Below are positions 50,701 through 59,252 of a stretch of DNA of 64,000 bases, piece after piece. The number at the start of each line of letters is the position of its first letter. The first letter of the stretch is position 1. The stretch covers positions 124,001-188,000 of the forward strand of contig JAFKGD010000010.1 of NCBI GenBank assembly GCA_017307855.1. Direction: 5' to 3'. Both the position numbers and the translations under genes were made by a program. Source of the stretch: Burkholderiales bacterium (GTDB taxonomy: Bacteria; Pseudomonadota; Gammaproteobacteria; Burkholderiales; Burkholderiaceae_C). The notes beneath the pieces were generated by a model. The model had not been told where the DNA came from and ran no database searches. It worked only from the letters and a program-made list of their open reading frames with translations.

Positions 50701-51455
50701 CGGAACAGGTCTTCCTTGAGCGGGCGTTGCAGGTCGCGGGCAGACGCGCCCGCGTTCGCCTGCCACGCAAAGCCACGGATCACCACGGCCGGCGTGCCCT
50801 CGCTGCCCTGGCCCATGACGGCCGACGCGGCGGCGGCCAGCTCGTCGGCCGTGCCCACTTCGGAGGACACCAGCCGGTAGCCGTACAGGTCGGTGTCGCC
50901 GCGCAGGTCGTTCAGGCATACCAGGCCGCTGGCGCCGATGGCCTGGCCCACAGTGCCGCGCCGCCAGGCCCGGCCCAGGCTGTCATTGATGATCACCGGC
51001 ACGTCGAAGCCGCAGCGCGCAGCCAGCGCCGCCGACAGCCGTGCGGCCGACGCATCGGGATCGCGCGGCCATGTCACCACCCACTCGCCGGGGCCCAGTT
51101 GCGGCACGTTGGAGCGGTCGACACCGGCGTTGGCCAGCACCACGCCGCTGCGGTGGCGCGTGATGATCACGTGCGGCGTGCAGCGCACCACCTCGTCCGA
51201 TTCGGACAGCACCACCTGGACCAGGCGCGGGTCGCGCTTCATCAGGGCGCCCAGTTCGCGCGCGCGGTCGGAAGGCTCCACCGCCTCGACGTTGACGAAG
51301 CAGTTCTCGGTCTTGGAGACCACCTTCTGCGCGAACACCAGCAGGTCGCCGGCCGCGAGGCCGCCGGCCTGCGTAGCGGCGGCCTCGAAGGCGAGCTGGC
51401 AGAGGTCGTCGCCCGGCCCCAGGCGGGGCGGCAGGCGCAGGGCGATCAATTGCAT
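50697..51455 (-). CDS. cofE: Coenzyme F420-0:L-glutamate ligase
   Basis: Adds gamma-linked glutamates to F420-0 using GTP. The 252 residues show the family pieces ALRLPPRLGPGDDL, DLLVFAQKVVSKTEN, GVVLANAGVDRSNV, and VIINDSLGRAWRRGTVGQAIGASGL, cited by DSLGRAWRRGTVGQ. It has the archaeal-type stand-alone length: the C-terminal flavin-binding nitroreductase-like domain fused in mycobacterial FbiB is absent. The ATG overlaps into cofD (ATGA). A 66-bp gap with a hairpin separates it from npdG. Confidence 0.94.
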   Translation of the reverse strand: MQLIALRLPPRLGPGDDLCQLAFEAAATQAGGLAAGDLLVFAQKVVSKTENCFVNVEAVEPSDRARELGALMKRDPRLVQVVLSESDEVVRCTPHVIITRHRSGVVLANAGVDRSNVPQLGPGEWVVTWPRDPDASAARLSAALAARCGFDVPVIINDSLGRAWRRGTVGQAIGASGLVCLNDLRGDTDLYGYRLVSSEVGTADELAAAASAVMGQGSEGTPAVVIRGFAWQANAGASARDLQRPLKEDLFR

Positions 51456-51500
51456 CGTCGGGTCGGCAGGATCATGCGCGGTGTGTCGGTAACCCCCGAT

Positions 51501-51523
51501 GATGCCTGCGCCGCGCGGGCATC
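51501..51523 (-). other. Hairpin between npdG and cofE
   Basis: GATGCC (51501-51506) and GGCATC (51518-51523) form a stem around a GC-rich loop at the end of npdG. There is no T-run. It could modulate expression of cofE and cofD relative to the upstream genes. Confidence 0.4.
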
Positions 51524-52202
51524 ACGACGCCTGCGGCGGCAGGCCCGTGATGCGGATGCCGGAGTCGGGCACCTTGTAGTTGCGGTTGAGCCAGATCAGC
51601 ACCGAGGTGAGCGCCTCGGCCACCACGGAGTTGGCCAGCGCACCGGCTTCCACCGCGCTCATGCCGATGCCGCGGATGAGACCGGCCACGGCGCGGCGCG
51701 CGTCAGCATCGTCGGCGCAGACCAGCACGTCGCAGTCCACCGCGTGGTCCAGATCCAGCAGCGCATGGGCCGATACGTTCTGGAACGCCGACACGACGCG
51801 CACGTCCGCGCCCAGCTGTTCCTGCAATTGCTTCACGCACGACTGGCCGCCAGGCAACTGCGCCACGCTGACCTTGGGTGGCACCAGCGGCACCGTCACG
51901 TCGATGAGGATCTTGCCGGCCAGCGCGGCCTTCAGCGCCAGCGCCGTGGCCTGCTGTGCACTGAACGGCACGGCCAGGATCACGATGTCGCCCGCCGCCG
52001 CGGCCTCGGCCAGGCTGGCGCCGCGCAGGTTCGTGGTCTGGGTGAGCGTGTTCAGTTCGGCGGCCTTGTCGGCCGCGCGTTGCGCGTCGCGCGAGCCGAT
52101 GACGACCGCGTGGCCGCCCAGGGCCAGGCGCGCCGCGATGCCGGCACCTTCGTGGCCGGTGCCGCCGAGCACGGCAATGGTCGTGGATGTGGGAAGCGTC
52201 AT
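51522..52202 (-). CDS. npdG: NADPH-dependent F420 reductase
   Basis: Reduces F420 with NADPH to supply F420H2 to LLM-type enzymes. The 226-residue Rossmann protein begins with TIAVLGGTGHEGAGIAARLA, cited by VLGGTGHEG, and has IGSRDAQRA with the NADP phosphate-binding Ser-Arg, ILAVPFSAQ and DVTVPLVPP. Length and motifs match the F420H2:NADP oxidoreductase (Fno) family. It lies between fbiC (overlap ATGA) and cofE, so its partner is fixed by context. The symbol fno is used in methanogens. Confidence 0.9.
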   Translation of the reverse strand: MTLPTSTTIAVLGGTGHEGAGIAARLALGGHAVVIGSRDAQRAADKAAELNTLTQTTNLRGASLAEAAAAGDIVILAVPFSAQQATALALKAALAGKILIDVTVPLVPPKVSVAQLPGGQSCVKQLQEQLGADVRVVSAFQNVSAHALLDLDHAVDCDVLVCADDADARRAVAGLIRGIGMSAVEAGALANSVVAEALTSVLIWLNRNYKVPDSGIRITGLPPQAS

Positions 52203-54571
52203 GCCTGGAGGATCTCCTGTTTGTGCGGGTATTGCATGGGAAGGTCGGCCGGCACGATCGGGCGCGCCTGGGTGACGGGTTGGTAGAGGGTGGTGCGCTG
52301 CTGCAGGCGGCGGCCGGTGGCCTCGGCGATGGCCTGCAACTGGCCCAGCGTCATTTCCTGGCCCCAGTCGGCGCCGGCGGCGCGCGAGATGCTCTCGTTC
52401 ATCAGGATGCCGCCGAAGTCGTTCACGCCCGCGGCCATCGTCTCCCGCATCCCGGCCGGGCCGAGCTTGACCCACGAGGTCTGGATGTTGGGAATCAGCG
52501 GATTGAGCACCAGGCGCGACACCGCGTACATCAGGATGTTTTCGCGCCACGTGGGCCCGCCGCGCGAGACGTGGCGCTTGAACATCGGCGTGTTCATGGG
52601 CACGAAGGGCAGGGGCACGAATTCGGTGAAGCCGCCCGTGCGTTGCTGCACGTCGCGCACGGCCAGGATGTGGCGCGCCCAGTGGATGGCGCGGTCCACG
52701 TGGCCGAACATGATGGTGGCCGTGGTGGCGATGCCCTCGCGATGCGCGTCCTCGATCACCGACAGCCATTCGGACGTGTTCACCTTGTCGGGGCAGATGA
52801 TGGCGCGCACCTCGTCGTCGAGGATCTCGGCGGCCGTGCCCGGCAGCGAGCCCAGGCCGTGCGACTTCAGCTCGCGCAGCAGTTCGCGGTGGCTGATGCC
52901 GAGTGTTTGCGCGCCGTGCCAGATCTCCAGCGGCGAGAACGCATGCACGTGCATGTCGGGCACGGCGGCCTTCACGGCCCGCAGCAGGCCGATGTAGGTG
53001 TTGCCGTCGAAGCTGGGGTGGATGCCGCCCTGCATGCAGACCTCGGTGGCACCGCGCTGCCAGGCCTCCGCCGCCATGCCGGCGACTTCGGCGTAGGCCA
53101 GGTTGTAGGGGCCGTCCACCTTGCGCTCGCCGCCCGTGCGCTTGGAGAACGCGCAGAACGAGCACTTGTAGCCGCACACGTTGGTGTAGTTGATGTTGCG
53201 GTTGACCACGTAGCGGGCCACGTCGCCGCTCACGCGCTGGCGCACCTCGTCGGCGCTGCGCACGATGTGGCGGTAGTCGGCGCCACGGGCTTCGAAGAGC
53301 CGGGCCACTTCGTCTTCATGAAGGCGCTGGCCGGCCACGGCGCGCGCCACCAGGTCGCGCACGTCGGCCGAGGGGCGTTCGGCCGCGTGCACCGGGGCCG
53401 AACCCAGGGGCGGCTGCGCGCAGGCCACGTCGCCCGGGCGCCATTCGCCCTCGCGCGCCAGGCCCGACACGTCGCTGCGCAGCATCACGCGGCCGAGCAG
53501 CGCGGGTGCGATCCAGGTGGCGGCGTCGCGCACATAAGCCGGGTAGACGGGCAGGCGCTGGGCCAGGGTGAAGTCGGCTTCTTCCAGCTCGCGCGCCAGC
53601 ACGGGCAGTTGCGGCCAGGCGGCCTCGGGGTTGACGTAGTCGATGGTGACGGGCGAGATGCCGCCCAGGTCGCTCACGCCCGCATCCAGCAGGTCGAGCA
53701 CTTCGCTGCCGGCGGTGAGATTGGGCGGCGCCTGCACGGCGATGCCGGCGGGCAGCATCAGCCGCGCGGCGGCGATGGTCCACAGGTGCTCGGCGTGCGA
53801 GGGCTCGGCCCAGTCGCGCATGGGCGTGTTGTCCTTGGCGCGGAAGTTCTGCACGATCACTTCCTGGATGTGGCCGAACTCGTCGTGCAGCGCGCGGATG
53901 GCGGCCAGTGCCTGCAGGCGCTCTTCACGCGTTTCGCCGATGCCGATCAGGATGCCGGTGGTGGTGGGGATGCGAAGGCGCCCCGCGTCGCGCAGCATGG
54001 CCAGTCGCAGCACGGGCTGCTTGTCGGGCGAGCGGTAGTGCGCACCGCCCTTGAGCATCAGGCGGTCCGAGGTGCTTTCCAGCATCAGGCCCATCGACAC
54101 GCTGTGCTCGCGCAGCGCGGCCAGTTCGTCGGCGGTCAGGATGCCGGCGTTGACGTGCGGCAGCAGCGTGCTGTTGCGATTGACCTCGCGGCAGGCGGCC
54201 AGCAGGTAGTCGAAGGTGGACGCATGGCCGTGCGCCTGCAGCCACTGGCGCGCGACTTCGAAGCGCAGCTCGGGCTTGTCGCCCAGCGTGAACAGCAGTT
54301 CGGTGCAACCCTGTTTGTGGCCGTCGCGCGCCAGCTTCACCACTGCGTCCATGTCCATGTAGGGCGGCGTGCTGGCGCGCGGCGGGCGCGAGAAGGTGCA
54401 GTAGCCGCAGAAATCTCGGCACAGCATGGTCAGCGGCGCGAACATCTTGCGCGAGTACGTGATGACCGGACCGTGCAACGCGCGGGCGCGCTCACCGGCG
54501 GCGGCCAGAAGTGTGGCCGCGGGCGTGGCCAGCACCTGGCTGGCGTTCCATGCGGGATGGGCGAGGGACAT
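52199..54571 (-). CDS. fbiC: FO synthase, fused CofG/CofH radical-SAM protein
   Basis: Makes the deazaflavin chromophore FO from tyrosine and a ribityl-diaminouracil. The 790-residue protein contains two radical-SAM domains. The CofG half has C51-x3-C55-x2-C58 in CRDFCGYCTF; the CofH half has C-x3-C-x2-C in CGYKCSFCAF near residue 466. Other pieces are TTTGILIGIGETREER and TATIMFGHVDRAIHW. AGGAG precedes the ATG. Fused FbiC is the arrangement of actinobacteria and some other bacteria, while methanogens have separate genes. It is second in the operon. Confidence 0.97.
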   Translation of the reverse strand: MSLAHPAWNASQVLATPAATLLAAAGERARALHGPVITYSRKMFAPLTMLCRDFCGYCTFSRPPRASTPPYMDMDAVVKLARDGHKQGCTELLFTLGDKPELRFEVARQWLQAHGHASTFDYLLAACREVNRNSTLLPHVNAGILTADELAALREHSVSMGLMLESTSDRLMLKGGAHYRSPDKQPVLRLAMLRDAGRLRIPTTTGILIGIGETREERLQALAAIRALHDEFGHIQEVIVQNFRAKDNTPMRDWAEPSHAEHLWTIAAARLMLPAGIAVQAPPNLTAGSEVLDLLDAGVSDLGGISPVTIDYVNPEAAWPQLPVLARELEEADFTLAQRLPVYPAYVRDAATWIAPALLGRVMLRSDVSGLAREGEWRPGDVACAQPPLGSAPVHAAERPSADVRDLVARAVAGQRLHEDEVARLFEARGADYRHIVRSADEVRQRVSGDVARYVVNRNINYTNVCGYKCSFCAFSKRTGGERKVDGPYNLAYAEVAGMAAEAWQRGATEVCMQGGIHPSFDGNTYIGLLRAVKAAVPDMHVHAFSPLEIWHGAQTLGISHRELLRELKSHGLGSLPGTAAEILDDEVRAIICPDKVNTSEWLSVIEDAHREGIATTATIMFGHVDRAIHWARHILAVRDVQQRTGGFTEFVPLPFVPMNTPMFKRHVSRGGPTWRENILMYAVSRLVLNPLIPNIQTSWVKLGPAGMRETMAAGVNDFGGILMNESISRAAGADWGQEMTLGQLQAIAEATGRRLQQRTTLYQPVTQARPIVPADLPMQYPHKQEILQA

Positions 54572-54605
54572 GAAGGGGCTCCTGGCGGGAGTTCGCTTCG
54601 CGCCG

Positions 54606-55259
54606 TCAGGCGTGCAGCGTCGGTTCTGGCCGTGATGCCGCCGTGGCGGCGGCGACGTCGCCGGTGGGACGCCAGCGCAGGTAGTCGGCCGGTTCGTCGA
54701 TGTCGAAGGCGAACACGGAATCGCGCTGCACCACGGGCTGCAATCCTTCGCGCCAGGCCATCAGCCGGTGGCGAACGAGGCTGCCGGGTCCGAAGGCGTA
54801 GTCATCCAGCGCCACCGGCGACTGGAACAGCAGGTTCGTGCCCTGGCCGTGGTGGTCGGGCACCAGCACGCACACCGGGCCGCGGGGGGCCGTCTCGACC
54901 AGGCGCCGCAGGTCGTCGCCGCTGCCGCAGGGCAAGTCCACCGGCATGACGAGGACGGCATCGGCGCCGCACTCGCGCGCATGCAGCGCGCCCCATTGCA
55001 CCGCCGCGTTCAGGCCGTGAGGAGGCGGCTCGGACAAGGCCTGGCAGCCGTGCTCGCGGGCGATGCGCAGCACCTCGCGCGAGCGGCTCACCACCACCGT
55101 GCGGGCAGCGCCCGGGTAGGTGCTGGCGCGCTCCAGCGTGCGCAGCAGCAGCTGGCGATTGAGCGCCACGCGTTCGGACGGCGAGAGCATGCCGGCCAGG
55201 CGCGTCTTGCCCTCCTCGAAAGGCTTGACGGGAATGACCGCATGGAGCTGGCGGGGCAT
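54606..55259 (-). CDS. cofC: 2-phospho-L-lactate guanylyltransferase
   Basis: Activates the phospho-acid (2-phospholactate, 3-phosphoglycerate or PEP) with GTP for CofD. The 217-residue nucleotidyltransferase has VIPVKPFEEGKTRLAGML (GTP-binding, about 7-24), SEPPPHGLNAAVQWG, VMPVDLPCGSGDDLRRLV (metal Asp) and GTNLLF. Start ATG 55259 is chosen because the conserved VIPVK strand then begins at residue 7 and it lies after the predicted promoter; its ribosome site is weak. It is first gene of the operon. Which acid it uses cannot be told from sequence. Confidence 0.93.
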   Translation of the reverse strand: MPRQLHAVIPVKPFEEGKTRLAGMLSPSERVALNRQLLLRTLERASTYPGAARTVVVSRSREVLRIAREHGCQALSEPPPHGLNAAVQWGALHARECGADAVLVMPVDLPCGSGDDLRRLVETAPRGPVCVLVPDHHGQGTNLLFQSPVALDDYAFGPGSLVRHRLMAWREGLQPVVQRDSVFAFDIDEPADYLRWRPTGDVAAATAASRPEPTLHA

Positions 55260-55316
55260 GGCGGGTGGCAGGTGGCGGGAGCTGGAAGGGGCAGCGGAAC
55301 AGGCTCGTGTGGAACC

Positions 55317-55345
55317 AGTATCGGCAAGCCGCAGGGTCGCCTCAA
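55317..55345 (-). promoter_or_regulatory. Candidate promoter of the F420 operon
   Basis: On the minus strand TTGAGG (55345-55340) and GATACT (55322-55317) are 17 bp apart. The predicted start of transcription is near 55310, giving a leader of about 50 nt before cofC. Confidence 0.55.
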
Positions 55346-55365
55346 CAGCCGGCCCTATTTGGGCG

Positions 55366-55380
55366 ATAAGCACTGCTTAT
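55366..55380. promoter_or_regulatory. LysR-type operator (T-N11-A box) upstream of the F420 operon
   Basis: ATAAGCA-C-TGCTTAT is a perfect 15-bp inverted repeat with the LysR-family form T-N11-A. Its centre is about 63 bp before the predicted cofC transcription start, the usual activation site for LysR regulators. A lysR gene ends 40 bp upstream. Confidence 0.7.
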
Positions 55381-55420
55381 GCGTGTCCGGCCCCGCGGCG
55401 GCCGACGACCGGTGCGTCAG

Positions 55421-56365
55421 TCAGGCCACGCGCAGGCGTGGCGAGGCGTCGCCCTGGCCGCGCAGGGTGCGCAGCTTTTCCTGGTCGTCGGCCAGCTGCA
55501 TGCGCATGCAGCGCAGCAGGGTCTTGCTGGCTTCGGACATCAGCACGCCCGGGCGGGACACCATCACGCACGAGAACAGCACGTTTAGCGAGAACGGACG
55601 GATCACCAGGCCACGCTCGACGAAATCGATGGCGACGATGGGATTGACAAGCCCGATACCCACGCCGGCCAGCGCCAGCTCGCAGATGGTGCTGGCGTAC
55701 GGGGTTTCGACCACGGGAGCGAGGCGGTGGTCGGTCGCCTGCAGCATCTTCTCCAGCCGCAGCCGCGAGGCATCCTCGGGGTTGAGCCCCACGTGCGGGT
55801 GCGACACCAGGTCGGCCGGCTCGATCACGCTCTTGCGCGCCAGCGCATGGCCGGGCGCCATCACGATCACGCCGTTCATGTGCGCGAAGGCGTGGTGCTC
55901 CAGGCCCGAGGCCGGCGTCTCGTCGGCCATCAGTCCGAAGTCGTACTGGCCGGCCAGCACGTTCTGGTAGACGTCGCGCGAACTCATCACCTGCAGCGAG
56001 ACCTTCATGTTGTCCAGTTGCGGCTGCATGCGCGCGATGGCGCGCGGCACGAAGCTGGTGCCATAGGCCGGATACGCGGCGATGCGCAGGCGGCCCATCA
56101 CGCCCGAGCGCAGGCTGCGGATGCGGTGCTGGATCAGTTCGAGGCCCACGAAGCACTGGTTCACCTCGGCCAGCAGCGCCTCGGCTTCCTGCGTGGGCAC
56201 CAGCCGTCCGCGCACGCGCTCGAACAGGCGGAACTCGGCGCTGGTCTCGAGCTTGCGGATGATCTGGCTCACTGCCGGTTGCGAGATGCCGAGCAGGGTG
56301 GCCGCCTTGCTGGTGCTGCCCGCCCCCATCACGGCCCGGAAGACTTCGATTTCGCGCAGCAGCAT
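55421..56365 (-). CDS. LysR family transcriptional regulator
   Basis: 314-residue regulator with an N-terminal winged HTH (KAATLLGISQPAVSQIIRKLE, cited by ISQPAVSQIIRKLE, about 28-41) and a periplasmic-binding-like effector domain. It sits directly upstream of cofC on the same strand, not divergently, with a 161-bp gap containing a T-N11-A box and a promoter. It is the likely regulator of the F420 operon, but could also control distant genes. Effector is unknown. Confidence 0.9.
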   Translation of the reverse strand: MLLREIEVFRAVMGAGSTSKAATLLGISQPAVSQIIRKLETSAEFRLFERVRGRLVPTQEAEALLAEVNQCFVGLELIQHRIRSLRSGVMGRLRIAAYPAYGTSFVPRAIARMQPQLDNMKVSLQVMSSRDVYQNVLAGQYDFGLMADETPASGLEHHAFAHMNGVIVMAPGHALARKSVIEPADLVSHPHVGLNPEDASRLRLEKMLQATDHRLAPVVETPYASTICELALAGVGIGLVNPIVAIDFVERGLVIRPFSLNVLFSCVMVSRPGVLMSEASKTLLRCMRMQLADDQEKLRTLRGQGDASPRLRVA

Positions 56366-56583
56366 GGTGATATCGCCTGTGAGTTCGCCACCCTCGGCAG
56401 AACGCCTCGGGCTTCGAAGTCCAATCTAGCAACTTGCATGCCGCGGGCGCGAGCGGGCGAGTCCGGTTGCCGTCGTCGTCAAACGGAGTTAGGCACTTGT
56501 CTGGATGTGTACTTTTGGATTGATGCCTGCGCCCGCGAGGGTGGCAGGGACCGCCGGGTTCCGGCCGCGAAGCGCGTCGACGT

Positions 56584-57591
56584 TCAGTGCGGGGGCGTCG
56601 CGGTCCAGCGTGCCGCGCTCGCGTCATACACCGTGCGCCGGATGCGGTTGAGGTTGCCGAGTGGGCGGAACGCGTCCGGTGCATTCCATGGATTGAATGG
56701 CGTAGCGTCGACGGCCTGCGCTGTCGCCATTGCCGCAGGTGACCGCAGATCGCGCGTGGACAGCGTGAGCGTGGCAATCTTCACGAACGGCACCGTGCTT
56801 TCGTCCCAACCCGTGCAGCCGTCTTCGATCGGCGTCATCACGTCATCGACGTATCGCTGGGCCGACAGCTGATAGAGCACGTCGCCCTGCAGCAGGGTCT
56901 GCGCGAAATCGGACGACAGATCCGGCGGTGCGTGCATTCCAGAGACCGGCGGCACGGCCGGATGCAGTTTGAGTCGCACCGGCCCTGCATCGCCCCAGAG
57001 CAGGGCCCCCCGGCTCCAGAAGCTTTCGTCGGCAAGTCGCCGCGTTGCGCCCGTTGCCGACTTGAGGTTGCGCAGGATGCGCAGCATCTCCGCCGGCCCG
57101 AAGGTGAACAGCAGCCGCGGCAGCAGCAGCGACCTGGCCCCCGACATGATCGATGCGAACTGGACGGACTGCACAGCGTCCCGCGCATGCGATACCGGGT
57201 AATTCGTCAGCAGGAGTTCATGCACGTTGCCGTCCGGCAGATGAAGCCGCAAGGCAGCACCCCGCATGTCAGGCTTCCTGCCGCCGTGGGGAATGCCACT
57301 GGCATTGGACAGGCGGACGGTGCAACGCAGACGCGCACCGGGCTGGAAATGATGCTGTCGCAGATCGGGCGGAACGTCGTCTGCCACCTCGAAGATCGCG
57401 TCATCGACGCCGGCCAGGATTTCCGCGTGCAGCGTGCGCAGTTTGCGGCCGTCGGAAACCTGGGCCTGGTTGCGCAGTTGCACGTCGCGCATGCGCATGA
57501 CCAGTTCTTCGAAGAGCCGCGATTCCGCAGCTTCGGATCCATTCATCCATGTTTCGCGCCACTGCCGGGCCGGGGTGGTGGTGTCGCTCAT
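56584..57591 (-). CDS. Catalase-like protein (y4iL-type, short)
   Basis: 335-residue protein related to the heme-catalase fold. RTLHAEILAGVDDAIFEV aligns with the distal-His strand of catalases (His near residue 53), VRLSNASG and MRGAALRLHLPDG follow the core, and LLLTNYPVSHARD matches the distal Asn. The protein ends with FRPLGNLNRIRRTVYDA, before the segment that carries the proximal heme-ligand Tyr in true catalases. Activity is therefore uncertain. No neighbour suggests its role. Confidence 0.75.
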   Translation of the reverse strand: MSDTTTPARQWRETWMNGSEAAESRLFEELVMRMRDVQLRNQAQVSDGRKLRTLHAEILAGVDDAIFEVADDVPPDLRQHHFQPGARLRCTVRLSNASGIPHGGRKPDMRGAALRLHLPDGNVHELLLTNYPVSHARDAVQSVQFASIMSGARSLLLPRLLFTFGPAEMLRILRNLKSATGATRRLADESFWSRGALLWGDAGPVRLKLHPAVPPVSGMHAPPDLSSDFAQTLLQGDVLYQLSAQRYVDDVMTPIEDGCTGWDESTVPFVKIATLTLSTRDLRSPAAMATAQAVDATPFNPWNAPDAFRPLGNLNRIRRTVYDASAARWTATPPH

Positions 57592-57655
57592 CGTCGCTCC
57601 AGGTTCGTTGACTCGTGCCGCGTGTCTGGCACCGGCAGCCCTGCAAGTACCCGGC

Positions 57656-58063
57656 CTAGGGTTGGCCGTCGAAGGAGGGTGTGCCGGGAGGGAGTTTCAC
57701 CCATGCCTGCCGGCGGCGCGTCCAGATCTCGCGCTGCGGGGCGCCGAGCTCGTGGCGCTGCGCCAGCGTGCCGGTGCGCAGCGAGTACGACGGCGGATCC
57801 TGCACCGCGCAGGCGTACAACTGCGTGCCGCAGACCTCGCAGAACGCGGTGAGACGCTGCCTCCCGCTGGCCGCTGTCTTGACGTAGGTGCGCGGCGTGC
57901 CTCTGACGAGCCGGAAGCCCGCCGCAGGCGCCGGGATGTTGGCCCGGAACGCCGAGCCGGATTGCACCTGGCAATCGATGCAATGGCAGACGGTGACGGT
58001 GCCGGTCTCGACCTCGGCTTCGTACGCCACCGCGCCGCAGTGGCAAGCGCCTTCGACTTTCAT
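57656..58063 (-). CDS. GFA (CENP-V) family zinc protein
   Basis: 135-residue member of the glutathione-dependent formaldehyde-activating-like family. Zinc-binding cysteines are in GACHCGAV, VCHCIDCQ and FCEVCGTQLY. In this family the activity is often unproven; some are S-hydroxymethyl-glutathione synthases and others dechlorinases. The ATG at 58063 with GGAG upstream is chosen. It lies 181 bp beyond the LLM gene on the same strand, so it may be the end of the catabolic cluster. Confidence 0.88.
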   Translation of the reverse strand: MKVEGACHCGAVAYEAEVETGTVTVCHCIDCQVQSGSAFRANIPAPAAGFRLVRGTPRTYVKTAASGRQRLTAFCEVCGTQLYACAVQDPPSYSLRTGTLAQRHELGAPQREIWTRRRQAWVKLPPGTPSFDGQP

Positions 58064-58244
58064 GGAGGATCTCCTGGTATTCGCGACCGCGCGTCGTCGG
58101 CGGCCGGATGGTGATGCTCCCACGATATCGCCGTTCGCGTCAGCCGTGATTGGCTGCCGAACCCATCGCGTGCATGCGCATGGAGGCACCACGCCGCTAC
58201 TGGACGGCGAGGTGGCGGAGCGGGCCGGCCCCGCCGCCGCCCCG

Positions 58245-59252
58245 TCAGCGCACCACCGCCAGCGCCTGGCCGATCCCCGCCCGGTCGTCGATGCCGCCGA
58301 TGGTGACTTCGTCCAGCCCCAGCGCCATGTATTCGCCGTAGCGCGCGCGCACCTGCTGCGGCGTGCCGGCGGCGGCGTGCGCGCGGATCACGTCGTCGGT
58401 GACCAGGCGTTCGAGCGTGGGCCAGTCCTCGTCGCGGAAGGCGTTCCACACGGCCGCCTGGTCCAGCCGCGTGCCCGAGAGTTCCACGTTCTTCGCATGG
58501 TGCGGACCCCGCAGGATGAAGCCCATGGTGCGGCGGATCCCGCCCAGCGCTTCGGGCTCGGTGGCGGCGATGCGCGTGTACACGATGGCCGTGCGGCTGC
58601 AGCGGCCCGGGGCGCTGCGATGGGCCTGGCCGCGATCGACCTGCTCCAGGCACCAGCGGATGAAGGGCGTGCCGGTGGCGGCCGAGATCAGCACGCCGTC
58701 GGCTTCGGCGCCGGCCAGCTCCAGCATCTGCGGGCCCGATGCGGCCAGCACGATGGGCACGCGGTCGGTGGGGTTGGGCAGGCGGCGGCCCTGCACCGTG
58801 AACACCTCGCCGGCGTGCGCCATGGTCTCGCCGGCCAGCAGCGCGCGGCAGACACGGATGGCCTCGCGCAGCGTGGCCAGCGGACGCGGCGCCTCGATGC
58901 CTGCGGCGGCCAGGTCGCCCGGCGCGCCCACGCCCAGGCACAGCACCACGCGGCCCGGAAACAGTTCGTCGAGCGCAGCCGCCGACATGGCGATGTACAC
59001 GGGGTGCACCGTGAACGGGCTCATCGCCATCAGGGCGACCTTGATGCGCGAGGTGGCGGCCAGCGCGGCGTGCGCGGCGGTCACCGGGTCGCGCAGGAAC
59101 AGGTGGCAGGCGACCCAGAGCGTGGAGGCGCCGCCGGCCTCGGCCGCCCGGGCCTGCTCGACGAATTCGGCCAGCGTGGCGCGGCCATCGGAAGCCACGC
59201 CGATCCGGCCGGCGGGGGAGAGAGCGTGAGCGTCAGGCGACGTCGAAACCAT
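58245..59252 (-). CDS. LLM class oxidoreductase, Mer-like (possibly F420-dependent)
   Basis: 335-residue TIM-barrel protein of the luciferase-like monooxygenase class, related to methylene-tetrahydromethanopterin reductase. Visible are FVEQARAAEAGGASTLWVACH, VALMAMSPFTVHPVYIAMSAAALDELFPGRVVLCLG, cited by PGRVVLCLGVG, and VPIVLAASGPQMLELAG. Such enzymes use F420 or FMN. Its 20-bp overlap with the PLP-enzyme gene and the AAGGA site inside that gene indicate one transcript. Confidence 0.85.
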   Translation of the reverse strand: MVSTSPDAHALSPAGRIGVASDGRATLAEFVEQARAAEAGGASTLWVACHLFLRDPVTAAHAALAATSRIKVALMAMSPFTVHPVYIAMSAAALDELFPGRVVLCLGVGAPGDLAAAGIEAPRPLATLREAIRVCRALLAGETMAHAGEVFTVQGRRLPNPTDRVPIVLAASGPQMLELAGAEADGVLISAATGTPFIRWCLEQVDRGQAHRSAPGRCSRTAIVYTRIAATEPEALGGIRRTMGFILRGPHHAKNVELSGTRLDQAAVWNAFRDEDWPTLERLVTDDVIRAHAAAGTPQQVRARYGEYMALGLDEVTIGGIDDRAGIGQALAVVR

